From NCBI GenBank assembly GCA_036524675.1, contig DATDBU010000049.1:1-35465 (forward strand): a stretch of 35,465 nt of DNA, written 5' to 3'. The translations under genes and the position numbers were made by a program. Under the pieces are notes generated by a model. The model was not told where the DNA came from. It did no database searches and saw nothing but the letters and a program-made list of their open reading frames with translations. Below are positions 26,937-35,121 of this stretch, piece by piece. The first letter of the stretch is position 1. Every line of letters begins with the position of its first letter. This stretch comes from DATDAW01 sp036524675 (GTDB taxonomy: Bacteria > Verrucomicrobiota > Verrucomicrobiia > Chthoniobacterales > DASVRZ01).

Positions 26937-28442
26937 TTAGCCCGCAACCGACAATTCGGGGCGCTGAATTCCATAGCCGAAAAGGCTTTTTTCCTTGATG
27001 AGAGCCGCCACGGGGGCCGGGACCATGCTCTCCCATGTTGCGTCGCCTTCGGCGATTTTCTTGAGAACGTCCCGGGAAAAAACGTCGAGGATCGTGTCAT
27101 CGAATCCGACAATCGACTCGATGTAATCGTTTTCGAGCAAGTGCTGATACAGATTTCCGAGATTCGCCGGCACCTGAAGGTTCGTGGCCTTGATGAGAAC
27201 CTTGTGGGCAAAACCCTGTCGGATCCGCGCTGCGGGCTCGTCGCTATGCAAATGCGAGTAGCGATCGTACGAAGATTGCTGCATGGGATAGACGTAAAGC
27301 TTTACCCGGTTCCGGAAGAGGCGTCCGAAGGATTCCAGAATGCCACCATCCAAATTTTCGTAATATTTCTCGTTGAAGACCTCGAGCAGGTTGTTGATGC
27401 CCAGGGCAACGCCGATCATCTCCTGCGTGTAGCGGCGAAAATAAGACGTAAGCCGGAAGTATTCCGAGTAATTAGAAATGAGCACGTTCTGTCCCATGGC
27501 GGCGATGGAATCGACTCGAGCGAGGAAATCGCGATGGTCGAGTTCGCCGAGGGCGAGCAGGTTGTGCATGGTGATTTCCATGAGAATTTCGACAGGGACA
27601 TCCTTGGTCTGAGGCTCTTGCACGAATTGCGCTAAAGCGCAGTTGAGCATGTCCATGTTGACCTGGGTAACTGGCCGAAAACTACCACGCTCGACGAGAA
27701 TCGCCTTTTTTCGCAGGACCTCAGATGGCTGCAACACCCAGCGGTTGGGGCCGAAAAGGACGGCATTGGTGAGACCGTACTGCACGAGCAACAGGGACAT
27801 GAGGCGGTTGTCCACATGCTCGAACTGCGGACCGCGGAAATTGATCATGTCCACTTCGATGCGTTCAACCGAAAGATTGTCGATGAGCGAACGAATTAAC
27901 GTCTCGGGGTCGTCGCGGTAAAAAAAAGCGCCGTAGGCGAGATTTACGCCAAAAACTCCGAGTGCCTGCTGCTGGAGGACATTCTCGCGATCCCACATGC
28001 GCATATGGACAATGATATCGCTGGTCGGCCCCTGTGGCTCGGTTTGGAATCGGACGCCCATCCAGCCATGACACTCGTTCGTGCCTTTGTAGTTCCGGGC
28101 AGAAACCGTATCGGCGAAAACGAAAAATGTCGTAGTTTCCCCCCGCGTCGCGTCGAGGCGCTCCTGGAGCAGCCTGTATTCGTGATCGAGCATCAGCGAA
28201 AGGCGCTCCATGGAAACGTAACGCGCCGACTTCCCATAGATGTCGTCGGAAAACTTCATGTCGTACGCCGAAATCGACTTGGCGATCGTCCCTGCAGCGC
28301 CGCCTGCCTGGAAAAAATGCCGGGCTACTTCCTGGCCGGCGCCTATTTCCGCAAATGTTCCATAGAGGGGAAGCTCAAGGTTGATCTTCAGCGCCTTGCG
28401 GTTGGTGGTGAGAAGCTCGGAGGATTCTTCGTTCTTGTCCAT
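26937..28442 (-). CDS. Conserved 501-residue protein of unknown function
   Basis: The protein starts INLELPLYGTFAEIGAGQEV (after 19 residues) and has the blocks FFQAGGAAGTIAKSISAYDM, FFVFADTVSARNYKGTNECH, DNRLMSLLLVQYGLTNAVLF and GGILESFGRLFRNRVKLYVY. I recognise this as a family found in several bacterial phyla that is often labelled, without support, as a TonB-dependent receptor or a nucleotidyltransferase. There is no signal peptide and no membrane segment, so a cytoplasmic location is likely and the receptor label is wrong for this protein. The function is unknown. It ends 30 bases before the rnc start. Confidence 0.8.
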   Translation of the reverse strand: MDKNEESSELLTTNRKALKINLELPLYGTFAEIGAGQEVARHFFQAGGAAGTIAKSISAYDMKFSDDIYGKSARYVSMERLSLMLDHEYRLLQERLDATRGETTTFFVFADTVSARNYKGTNECHGWMGVRFQTEPQGPTSDIIVHMRMWDRENVLQQQALGVFGVNLAYGAFFYRDDPETLIRSLIDNLSVERIEVDMINFRGPQFEHVDNRLMSLLLVQYGLTNAVLFGPNRWVLQPSEVLRKKAILVERGSFRPVTQVNMDMLNCALAQFVQEPQTKDVPVEILMEITMHNLLALGELDHRDFLARVDSIAAMGQNVLISNYSEYFRLTSYFRRYTQEMIGVALGINNLLEVFNEKYYENLDGGILESFGRLFRNRVKLYVYPMQQSSYDRYSHLHSDEPAARIRQGFAHKVLIKATNLQVPANLGNLYQHLLENDYIESIVGFDDTILDVFSRDVLKKIAEGDATWESMVPAPVAALIKEKSLFGYGIQRPELSVAG

Positions 28443-28526
28443 GGTGATGCCCGGTTACTTGTCCTCGACTTTGCCATGGACCGCGCGTCGCGGACAGCAA
28501 ATTGTCGGTGACAATGCCGTGGCTAA

Positions 28527-29930
28527 TCAATTCGGCAATTCGTACAGCTGCAGGCCCGGATTGAGCACATACATCCAGCCCGGTCCTGCTTGCCAGAGCA
28601 ATTTTCCGCGAGTCAAAGTCTCATAAAACTTACGTCTTCGTGTAAAATCGCCCGCTGGCCCTCCACCAAGCGCAGCCTTGCCCAAAAAACGGTCGGACTC
28701 CGGATTCGCGATCACAGCGTAACGAAATCCTTCGGCTTTCAAATCCGCCACCGAGCCGCGATCCGCGAGAAATTCCAGAGGCGGCGGTTCTTCTTTGGAT
28801 TGACCGGGGCTTCTGTCGGGGAGACGCGTCCAGAGACTCGTCGCAACTTTGGCGTTCCGGGGGAGATTCTCATCAATCCAGCCGGCAAGTTCCCCACGGC
28901 TATCGCGTTGAAATTCAGTGACATAAGTCTTTAGGACTTTTGCTTGAGGGATCCACAGCGCGACTGCCAGCACAGCGGCCCATCTGCCGGCCATATGGAT
29001 CAGCGCTGCCGCGAAAAAATAGAGCGTAATGGCTATTATTGGCAGCAAATACCGGTCGCTGGTTTTCGTCGCAAAACTAAGTCCGGCAAACAGCGCGACA
29101 GCAAATATCGCCAATCCAATTTCGAATTTCCGTTTCTGCGCCAACGCAATTCCCAGCCCGGCACCGCCAACAACAATGACTGGCAATCCTGCGTGCAAAA
29201 CGAACAATTTCCAGTAAATGCCGTATGCCCTTTTGCCGTTGCCCCAGCCAACGGTACTCGTCTCCTGGTGCAAGCCGGCGAGAACTTCGGAGAAATGCGT
29301 CAGCCATTGCCAGTTGATCGCCAGCGTCAGCGCCAGGAAGCTTCCAACGCATCCCAGGAACTGTCTCCTCCAAATCGCTGCCCCAAGTGCGACGGGCAGA
29401 AAGATCACACCGAGATATTTCGCCGAAAGGGCGACTGCTGCAGACGCACCCAGGAAGAAGGCGCGCTTCTTGTCCGGCTTTTCCAGGAACATGTCCAACG
29501 ACAATGCACCCAGTGCCAAACCCATTAGCAGTGCCGGGTCTTCTTTCATGTAATGCGCGATTTCGAAGAGCATCGGCAGCGTTCCTAAAAACAACGCCAC
29601 AATCATCGCAGCCATCAGCCCGTGACGTCGCCAGGCCAGCCCCGCTACAGCCGTCACTGCTGCGGCTGCGCACCACGCTGAAACAGCACGCCCGCAACGC
29701 GTTACGGCTTGTTCATTCGGGCCTGCTCCGGACAATGCAGCCCAGATTTCTGTCCCGTTTACCAGAAGAAGCGGGTGCCAGAAATTCCGATGATGCTGAA
29801 CGATTTGCAGCATTTTGCTTTCTTCATCCGGATGATAAAAAAAAGGGAAATTGTTCCACCACAGATACCCGGCGAGACAGCTGGCAAACGTCGCTGCCAG
29901 CACCAGCCAGCCGGCGATCGCGCGGTTCAT
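28527..29930 (-). CDS. GT39-like membrane glycosyltransferase (first)
   Basis: This 467-residue protein has about ten membrane helices and an N-terminal pattern typical of the PMT/ArnT-like GT-C fold: the acidic FFYHPDEESKMLQI in the first periplasmic loop and EIAHYMKEDPALLMGLALG later. Such enzymes transfer sugars from polyprenyl-phosphate donors to lipids, glycans or proteins outside the inner membrane. Donor and acceptor are unknown. Its ATG overlaps the stop of the next transferase as ATGA (29927-29930), so the two are made together. The soluble C-terminal part (DRGSVADLKAEGFRYAVIAN) is small. Confidence 0.75.
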   Translation of the reverse strand: MNRAIAGWLVLAATFASCLAGYLWWNNFPFFYHPDEESKMLQIVQHHRNFWHPLLLVNGTEIWAALSGAGPNEQAVTRCGRAVSAWCAAAAVTAVAGLAWRRHGLMAAMIVALFLGTLPMLFEIAHYMKEDPALLMGLALGALSLDMFLEKPDKKRAFFLGASAAVALSAKYLGVIFLPVALGAAIWRRQFLGCVGSFLALTLAINWQWLTHFSEVLAGLHQETSTVGWGNGKRAYGIYWKLFVLHAGLPVIVVGGAGLGIALAQKRKFEIGLAIFAVALFAGLSFATKTSDRYLLPIIAITLYFFAAALIHMAGRWAAVLAVALWIPQAKVLKTYVTEFQRDSRGELAGWIDENLPRNAKVATSLWTRLPDRSPGQSKEEPPPLEFLADRGSVADLKAEGFRYAVIANPESDRFLGKAALGGGPAGDFTRRRKFYETLTRGKLLWQAGPGWMYVLNPGLQLYELPN

Positions 29931-31468
29931 TGCCCTGGCTCCTGAAGCAACAGCACGTGGGAAGCATTTTCTGAGAGCCGCTTTCCATGCCCGGTATAGG
30001 ACGCTTTGGGCACTAAAAGAAAGGCCTTCTTCGCCGGAGCGATTTGATCCAAGCGTTTCACATCGCCCCGCCAGTAGAACAAAAACCCGCTGATGGTCGC
30101 CGGATTTTCGTTTGTGTAAAGCACGTCTTTCTCATGTGTGGCCGGGAGAAAAACCTCGGCCAGCGAACGTCCGCTCGTCCATTCGGCAACATGTTTCTGT
30201 GCGTCGAGAAGATTGAATCCTAGCGGTATCACTGCTGCGCTGATCGCCAAAAGCGCGGCTCTGCTTTGACCCATGATTGTCACAGCAAAGGCGACCAGTC
30301 CGAATGCGATGATTGCCCCACAGGATAGCCACCATCCGGGTGAAAGAGCGGCACTCATCTCTTTCCCGGTAAAGTGTGGCATCGCGAAAAAGGCCGCGAT
30401 CGCTGTCGCCAGCAGTAGTCCGATGCCGAAGAGGCGCATGCGGGAAGTGATCCTTTCCCAAACGATTACCGCGCAAATTGCAAAAGCGGGCCAGGACAGT
30501 GCGACGAGGATATCGAAATGGCCGAACCCGAAGACCAACGGCGTTAGGGCCAGCCAAATCCAGGGCAGTGCATCGGTAGCCTCCATTTCAGCCACCCTGA
30601 GCACTTTCTTGCAGCGCAGCAAAAACGGCAGAAGAACGACAAGTGCCCACGGGAAGAAGTACCAGAAAACCGCCTGGGGAGGCACGCTGGAAGCTGTAGC
30701 CAATTCCCTGAACCCCGAACCGGACGTCAGCCAAAGGCGTACGACGAGGACAAACCCGAAAAGCCAGAGTCCCCATCCTTTTCGCAGATCGCCCAGCCGC
30801 ATTCGAGCCGTGCGAAAACAGCCGATCAAAAGCCCGATAATTGCAAAAGGATATATGAACCAAGCTGGGGGTCCTACCCAAACACATAGCGCCATCAGCA
30901 GCCAGAACCGAAGGACAAACGGCTTTCGATCAGGCACTTGCTCCAGACAGCGGCACAAATAATACAATGCCCCAGTCACCAGGGCGGCCCACAGCGTTCC
31001 ACCGCCAGCCGCATTTCCATACGGGAAAGCGCCGATGCATGTTGTCGCGATCAATCCTGCAGCCATTCCCCGCCAGGTCCCGCCGGGACGTTCGCCAATC
31101 AGGAATATCCACCAGACCATCAGAAGCACCCCGAGCGCCTGCGGGAGCCGGGCAGCAAATTCCGTCCGTCCCAAAATCTGAAAACTGGTGGCGGTCAGCC
31201 AGGTAGACAGCCAGTCGTCCGGCACGATTTCCTGGCCGGCAAAGTCTGGATGCAACCAACCACCATCTTTCTCGATCATGCTGCGGGCGGTTGCCGCAGC
31301 AATTCCTTCCGATCCGTTGTTTAACGGTCCCCATCCCGCAGTGGCCACATGCAGCAATACGGTTAGCGCCAGGAGAAGTCCGATGAGCACCCGCCGGTCC
31401 ACGGGCGTTTTTTGGGTGTCGACAAGCGTCGTATCGAGAGTCGCGCAGCCGCTGGCGGATTGTGCCAT
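29927..31468 (-). CDS. GT39-like membrane glycosyltransferase (second)
   Basis: This 513-residue protein has a cytoplasmic N terminus, then a first helix (LIGLLLALTVLLHVATAGW), an acidic loop NNGSEGIAAATARSMIEKDG and about ten further helices, with a short periplasmic C-terminal domain. The layout matches GT-C transferases of the ArnT/PMT group. A ribosome binding site AGGGAG precedes the ATG at 31466-31468. It is paired with the next gene by a 4-base overlap. The acidic catalytic pair of ArnT is not plain to see, so catalytic status is uncertain. Confidence 0.72.
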   Translation of the reverse strand: MAQSASGCATLDTTLVDTQKTPVDRRVLIGLLLALTVLLHVATAGWGPLNNGSEGIAAATARSMIEKDGGWLHPDFAGQEIVPDDWLSTWLTATSFQILGRTEFAARLPQALGVLLMVWWIFLIGERPGGTWRGMAAGLIATTCIGAFPYGNAAGGGTLWAALVTGALYYLCRCLEQVPDRKPFVLRFWLLMALCVWVGPPAWFIYPFAIIGLLIGCFRTARMRLGDLRKGWGLWLFGFVLVVRLWLTSGSGFRELATASSVPPQAVFWYFFPWALVVLLPFLLRCKKVLRVAEMEATDALPWIWLALTPLVFGFGHFDILVALSWPAFAICAVIVWERITSRMRLFGIGLLLATAIAAFFAMPHFTGKEMSAALSPGWWLSCGAIIAFGLVAFAVTIMGQSRAALLAISAAVIPLGFNLLDAQKHVAEWTSGRSLAEVFLPATHEKDVLYTNENPATISGFLFYWRGDVKRLDQIAPAKKAFLLVPKASYTGHGKRLSENASHVLLLQEPGQ

Positions 31469-31496
31469 AATGGTCTCCCTAGCCGGATTCTCTACC

Positions 31497-31928
31497 TTAT
31501 CTCAGGTGGCCATATTTCTCGAGCCATTCGACTGGCATCCGCATAACTTTGCCGCCGGGCATGCGAATTAACGCGAGCATTTGCCGGCATGTGACGATCA
31601 ATTTCCCGTCTTCGGGACGGATAATTTCCAGCGCCACCCAGAATCGGCTGCGTTGCATTTTTTCGAGACGCCCGTGAACTTCCAACCGGTCGGCCAGAAC
31701 GGCCGACGACCTGTAATCGATTTCTGTCCGCACAACGATTGGGAATTCGCCCCCTTCCGACATGGAGCGTAAATTCATTCCCATTTGTTCCGCGAGCAGC
31801 GTTCGAGCCGTTTCGATAAACCGTAAATACGCGAGGTTGTGAACCATGGCCGCGCAGTCCGTATCGAAAAACATGACCTGAATCGGCGTGACAATCTGCG
31901 GAATGCTCTCTTCGTTCACACCATTCAT
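31497..31928 (-). CDS. YbgC-type acyl-CoA thioesterase
   Basis: This 143-residue hotdog-fold protein has the 4HBT signature FFDTDCAAMVHNLAYLRFIE, with catalytic Asp24 in the place of YbgC Asp18. A second core strand block follows (RTEIDYRSSAVLADRLEVHG). It hydrolyses acyl-CoA or related thioesters in the cytoplasm. The ATG at 31926-31928 is preceded by AGCAGG, close to the start; a TTG at 31955 would add 9 residues. It lies between a glycosyltransferase gene and epsI on the same strand, so a role in lipid-linked or envelope synthesis is possible but not proven. Confidence 0.85.
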   Translation of the reverse strand: MNGVNEESIPQIVTPIQVMFFDTDCAAMVHNLAYLRFIETARTLLAEQMGMNLRSMSEGGEFPIVVRTEIDYRSSAVLADRLEVHGRLEKMQRSRFWVALEIIRPEDGKLIVTCRQMLALIRMPGGKVMRMPVEWLEKYGHLR

Positions 31929-31980
31929 CCTGCTTTGGCCTGGCACGGAGTTCAAGAGGGAGCACCGATGAATCCTCGTC

Positions 31981-32676
31981 TTACCGGTATTTCACCGTTT
32001 GTGCGGTGACTAACGGACTCAATTCTTCGATGAACTGCCTGAGCATCTTGTCCGTTTCCGTCTCGTTGCGGCCGAAGGGTTGAAACCCTTTCGTAATGTT
32101 GGACACGACGGTGACGTACGCCCATCGCTGGTTGTAGCCTCTCAGCAGCCGGTCGCGGATATCGAAAAGGGTTCGTTCATTGTGATCCGCTGTCGTCGTG
32201 TCCAGCCCTACGAACCAGTAATCATTGAGGCTGTAAACCTTTACGCTCTGACCGTCGCGCGTTTGCCGCATCGTCACGTTGTGCAACTGAGTGACCGTCA
32301 AGCCGCCGCCCTGCTGTCCCTGCATGGGGATAGTCTGTTTGCGCGAATTAACAATCGTCCAGCCCTGTGCCGGCAGACAGCGTTCCGGACGATGGATGCT
32401 CGTGTTCATGTCCTGTCCGGAAAGAACGATGGACACAAAAATCGCGTCCCCAAAAGGGTTGGTGTACAATTTGCGCGCAAATTCCGTATCTCTACCCAGA
32501 ATCGCTATCTCCCGCTCCGATATCTCAGAATCGCGGCCTTCCCATACGCCGATCGACGAAGGCAGCTTCAGATTGATGCCGACAGGCTGCTGTTTCGACA
32601 CGTGGGGAAGTGCGTAAATACCGCTCAGTCCGATGCCGAGCACGAGGACCAAAATCGCCAGCCGTTTAGCGGTCAT
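31981..32676 (-). CDS. epsI: EpsI family exosortase-associated protein
   Basis: This 231-residue protein has one N-terminal membrane helix (LAILVLVLGIGLSGIYAL) and a periplasmic domain with the family mark HRPERCLPAQGW (His95, Cys100), plus SIGVWEGRDSEIS and SLNDYWFVG. EpsI (DUF3485) proteins accompany exosortases, sometimes fused to them. The role is not well known. The ATG at 32674-32676 has a GGAGAG site 10 bases upstream and overlaps the exosortase end by 11 bases; an ATG at 32709 is the alternative. Confidence 0.88.
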   Translation of the reverse strand: MTAKRLAILVLVLGIGLSGIYALPHVSKQQPVGINLKLPSSIGVWEGRDSEISEREIAILGRDTEFARKLYTNPFGDAIFVSIVLSGQDMNTSIHRPERCLPAQGWTIVNSRKQTIPMQGQQGGGLTVTQLHNVTMRQTRDGQSVKVYSLNDYWFVGLDTTTADHNERTLFDIRDRLLRGYNQRWAYVTVVSNITKGFQPFGRNETETDKMLRQFIEELSPLVTAQTVKYR

Positions 32677-33715
32677 CGGTTTTAACTCTCCGTGTTCCGC
32701 TTGTCGCATGCGACTCCGCGAGGCTCCCGGCGTGTGCGGCTCGATCGATCTTCATCACCACCGACCGGGCCCCGGTTTTCCAATTGATCAATGCTCCGAA
32801 AGCAAGCATCGCGGCCAGCGCGATCGGGAAAAAGATGAAACCGGAATAGTCGTGATACATCCCGGACGCGATCTTCGGATCCCAGTATTTTGCCACGAGC
32901 ACGATCGTAAAGATCCGACCTGCGTTTCCGATGATCGCGAAAATCGCGGACGCGCAAAAGATGACGACCTTTTTCCACAATTTATCCTGCGTCAGATGCA
33001 CGTACAGCGCCGTAATCATGGTCATCGCCATGAGTGACCGGATGCCGCTGCAACCTTCGGCGATGTCAAAATTCCAGGGATTAACTCCTGTGGCTGCGTC
33101 CGCTGCGGCCGAGAGCGTGGTCCCGACGGCCTGGATTTTGATTCCAAACAGATGACTCAGGGCGCCGACAATGCCCGTGATAATGAACTGCAATTGAAAT
33201 GTGGCTTGCTCCAACGCGCCGAAGGGCACGGCGAAAATAAGGAGGGCGCACGGGAACAATAAAATCCGGGCTACACGACGGCCCCACAAATAGTAAGCCG
33301 CGCCAAAGACCAGGAACGGCAGAGCCACGATAGCCATGCGCGCTTGCACCGTCCGTGCTGCGCCGATAAACATCAGCACGCCCACCGCCACGAATAGCAG
33401 CCCCCAATTTGATCCTTGTTTGGGCGCTTCGGCCAGCTCGCGGCGGTGATACCACACAAGAAACAAAACCGCCGGCACAACGAGCCTTCCGTGCTCCTGG
33501 TTGCCCTCCGGATTCCATGCACTCCATGCCCAAGCGGATGTCGAGTGAGTCCCCCCATTCCACAACGGCACGTATCCGTAGAAATAGACGAACACCGCCA
33601 CCAGAGCGACGAAGAGGACGGCCTGCAGCGCGTTTTTCCGAGCGTAGTCCACGAGCGATCTCAACATCGCGCCGAACGACAAATCGCGCGGAGAATTCAG
33701 AGTGGAGTCAGCCAT
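32666..33715 (-). CDS. Exosortase
   Basis: This 349-residue membrane protein has about eight helices and the exosortase active site: AEGCSGIRSL with Cys222, GNAGRIF with Arg267 and MYHDYSGF with His288. Exosortases cleave PEP-CTERM-type sorting tails and are thought to attach proteins to a glycan or lipid at the cell surface. The neighbouring epsI and glycosyltransferases fit this role. It is first in its operon and diverges from the HD-domain gene across 84 bases. No protein with a PEP-CTERM-like tail is seen in the window, so substrates must be elsewhere. The subtype (XrtA, XrtB or other) was not determined. Confidence 0.93.
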   Translation of the reverse strand: MADSTLNSPRDLSFGAMLRSLVDYARKNALQAVLFVALVAVFVYFYGYVPLWNGGTHSTSAWAWSAWNPEGNQEHGRLVVPAVLFLVWYHRRELAEAPKQGSNWGLLFVAVGVLMFIGAARTVQARMAIVALPFLVFGAAYYLWGRRVARILLFPCALLIFAVPFGALEQATFQLQFIITGIVGALSHLFGIKIQAVGTTLSAAADAATGVNPWNFDIAEGCSGIRSLMAMTMITALYVHLTQDKLWKKVVIFCASAIFAIIGNAGRIFTIVLVAKYWDPKIASGMYHDYSGFIFFPIALAAMLAFGALINWKTGARSVVMKIDRAAHAGSLAESHATSGTRRVKTDDR

Positions 33716-33799
33716 GAAGGGTCAAAAATCGCGGCCAGGATATCCCAGGGAGCGAAAGACGGCAACAAAGGTTGAGCGGGGGACCGGAATTTGGGTTCA

Positions 33800-34399
33800 A
33801 TGTCCTTTATCATGACCGCCGATCGCCTTGCCTCTCAGATTCAGTTCATCCTCGAAGCCGACCGGCTCAAGGATGTTCAGCGCAGGTCGTATGTCATTTC
33901 GGGTGGACGCCGCGAAAATTCAGCGGAACACAGCTGGCACATCGCGTTGATGTCGATGGTACTTGCCGAATATGCGAATGCAGCGATCGACACACTGAAG
34001 GTGATCCGCATGCTGATTGTGCATGATTTGGTTGAGATCGATGCAGACGACACATTTATCTATGACGCCGCTGGCAACGAAACGAAGGCGGAACGCGAAA
34101 GGCTGGCTGCGGACCGCATTTTTGGTCTCCTGCCTCAGGATCAAGGGTCACAGATGCGAGTGCTTTGGGAGGAGTTTGAAAGTCGTGCAACGTCCGAAGC
34201 GCGGTTCGCCGCAGCACTCGACCGGATGATGCCTGTGTTACACAATCTTCACAATAACGGACGGAGCTGGACGGAACATGGCGTGACGTCTACCCAGGTC
34301 TTCGCACGAAATGCCGGCATCGCAGAGGGCAGCCAGGAATTATGGGATTACCTGAAATCTGAACTGAATGCCGCCATTCGTAACGGAGTGCTCCGATGA
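33800..34399 (+). CDS. HD-domain hydrolase, YfbR-like nucleotidase
   Basis: This 199-residue protein has the HD superfamily metal site: AEHSWHIALMSM (His44), IVHDLVEIDADD (His75, Asp76) and a later Asp in ALDRMMPVLHNL. It is closest to the HD_3 group that includes the 5'-deoxynucleotidase YfbR. It probably removes phosphate from nucleotides in the cytoplasm, although the exact substrate cannot be told. The ATG at 33800 is preferred; another lies at 33812. It overlaps the next gene as ATGA (34396-34399). Confidence 0.85.
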   Translation: MSFIMTADRLASQIQFILEADRLKDVQRRSYVISGGRRENSAEHSWHIALMSMVLAEYANAAIDTLKVIRMLIVHDLVEIDADDTFIYDAAGNETKAERERLAADRIFGLLPQDQGSQMRVLWEEFESRATSEARFAAALDRMMPVLHNLHNNGRSWTEHGVTSTQVFARNAGIAEGSQELWDYLKSELNAAIRNGVLR

Positions 34400-34941
34400 A
34401 GAAGGCGGCGCCCGGCCATGGTATTCACACATTGGAAGAGGCACGCGCGTTCGTGCTGGAGACCGGGATTTGCGGTATTTTTTCGGATGCCAAAGGGGCG
34501 ATGGCGTCTCTTTGGAATGCGGTGGATTTGCCGCATCGTCAGCCTGGCGAGAAAGGGTGGGGTGAAAAAGTTACGGTGATCTGGACCTGGAAAAATGAGC
34601 TGCCGCTTCGGTGGCCGGACGAAATTTTCTATGGCAAGACCAAAGGCGGCCTCGCGGTGTTGTTGAGCATGGACTATCTGCGCACACAACACTATCCGAG
34701 GCACCACCGGCCGCCCGATCAATGCAGCGCTCTGGCGCAAAAGATCTATGGGATTCTCCGTCTCGACCCGATGACGACGAAGCACCTCCGCGAAGAACTC
34801 GCCATCACGCACCCTCCGGCGCGCAATCAACTCGACCGGGCACTGCAGGAGCTGCAGGTCACCTTAAATATTGTCCGCCGCCACGGCCCCGCGACCGAAA
34901 CAGATACCTGGGTGCCATTCTTCGAGCAGTATTCGTTTTAG
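34396..34941 (+). CDS. AlkZ-related winged-helix protein
   Basis: This 181-residue protein begins MKKAAPGHGIHTLEEARAFV and contains ICGIFSDAKGAMASLWNAVD, KVTVIWTWKNELPLRWPDEI and a probable winged helix at about 115-160 (MTTKHLREELAITHPPARN). The style fits a group described as AlkZ-related, shorter than the AlkZ/YcaQ DNA glycosylases. Whether it binds or repairs DNA is not known. Its start overlaps the HD nucleotidase gene by 4 bases, so the two are co-translated. No glycosylase catalytic motif (QxQ or QxD) is seen clearly. Confidence 0.6.
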   Translation: MKKAAPGHGIHTLEEARAFVLETGICGIFSDAKGAMASLWNAVDLPHRQPGEKGWGEKVTVIWTWKNELPLRWPDEIFYGKTKGGLAVLLSMDYLRTQHYPRHHRPPDQCSALAQKIYGILRLDPMTTKHLREELAITHPPARNQLDRALQELQVTLNIVRRHGPATETDTWVPFFEQYSF

Positions 34942-34968
34942 TTTTTTTTCGCAAACAGCGCTGAAAAC

Positions 34969-34987
34969 GGGCGCTTGGAAAGCGCCC
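34969..34987. terminator. Perfect hairpin GGGCGCTT-GGA-AAGCGCCC
   Basis: Eight base pairs surround a 3-base loop, 28 bases after the stop of the AlkZ-related gene. A T run is lacking downstream (CTCCTTGTT), so it may be a weak terminator or a repeat element. The rest of 34942-35121 is AT-rich and holds no gene I can see. Confidence 0.45.
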
Positions 34988-35121
34988 CTCCTTGTTAAAC
35001 AATGCCTCTAGCGGAGGAACAACGGTCCATTTCAAAACATTACCAGAAGGTGTTATTCCTGCATTGCCGGCGTCTCCATTTCCTTTCATTCCATTAAAAA
35101 ATACGCCCAAGAAATAAAATT

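Noticed and set aside
31469..31496. Separate promoter between the thioesterase and the glycosyltransferase genes
   Set aside because: The 28-base gap has a ribosome binding site but no room for promoter boxes outside the coding sequence.
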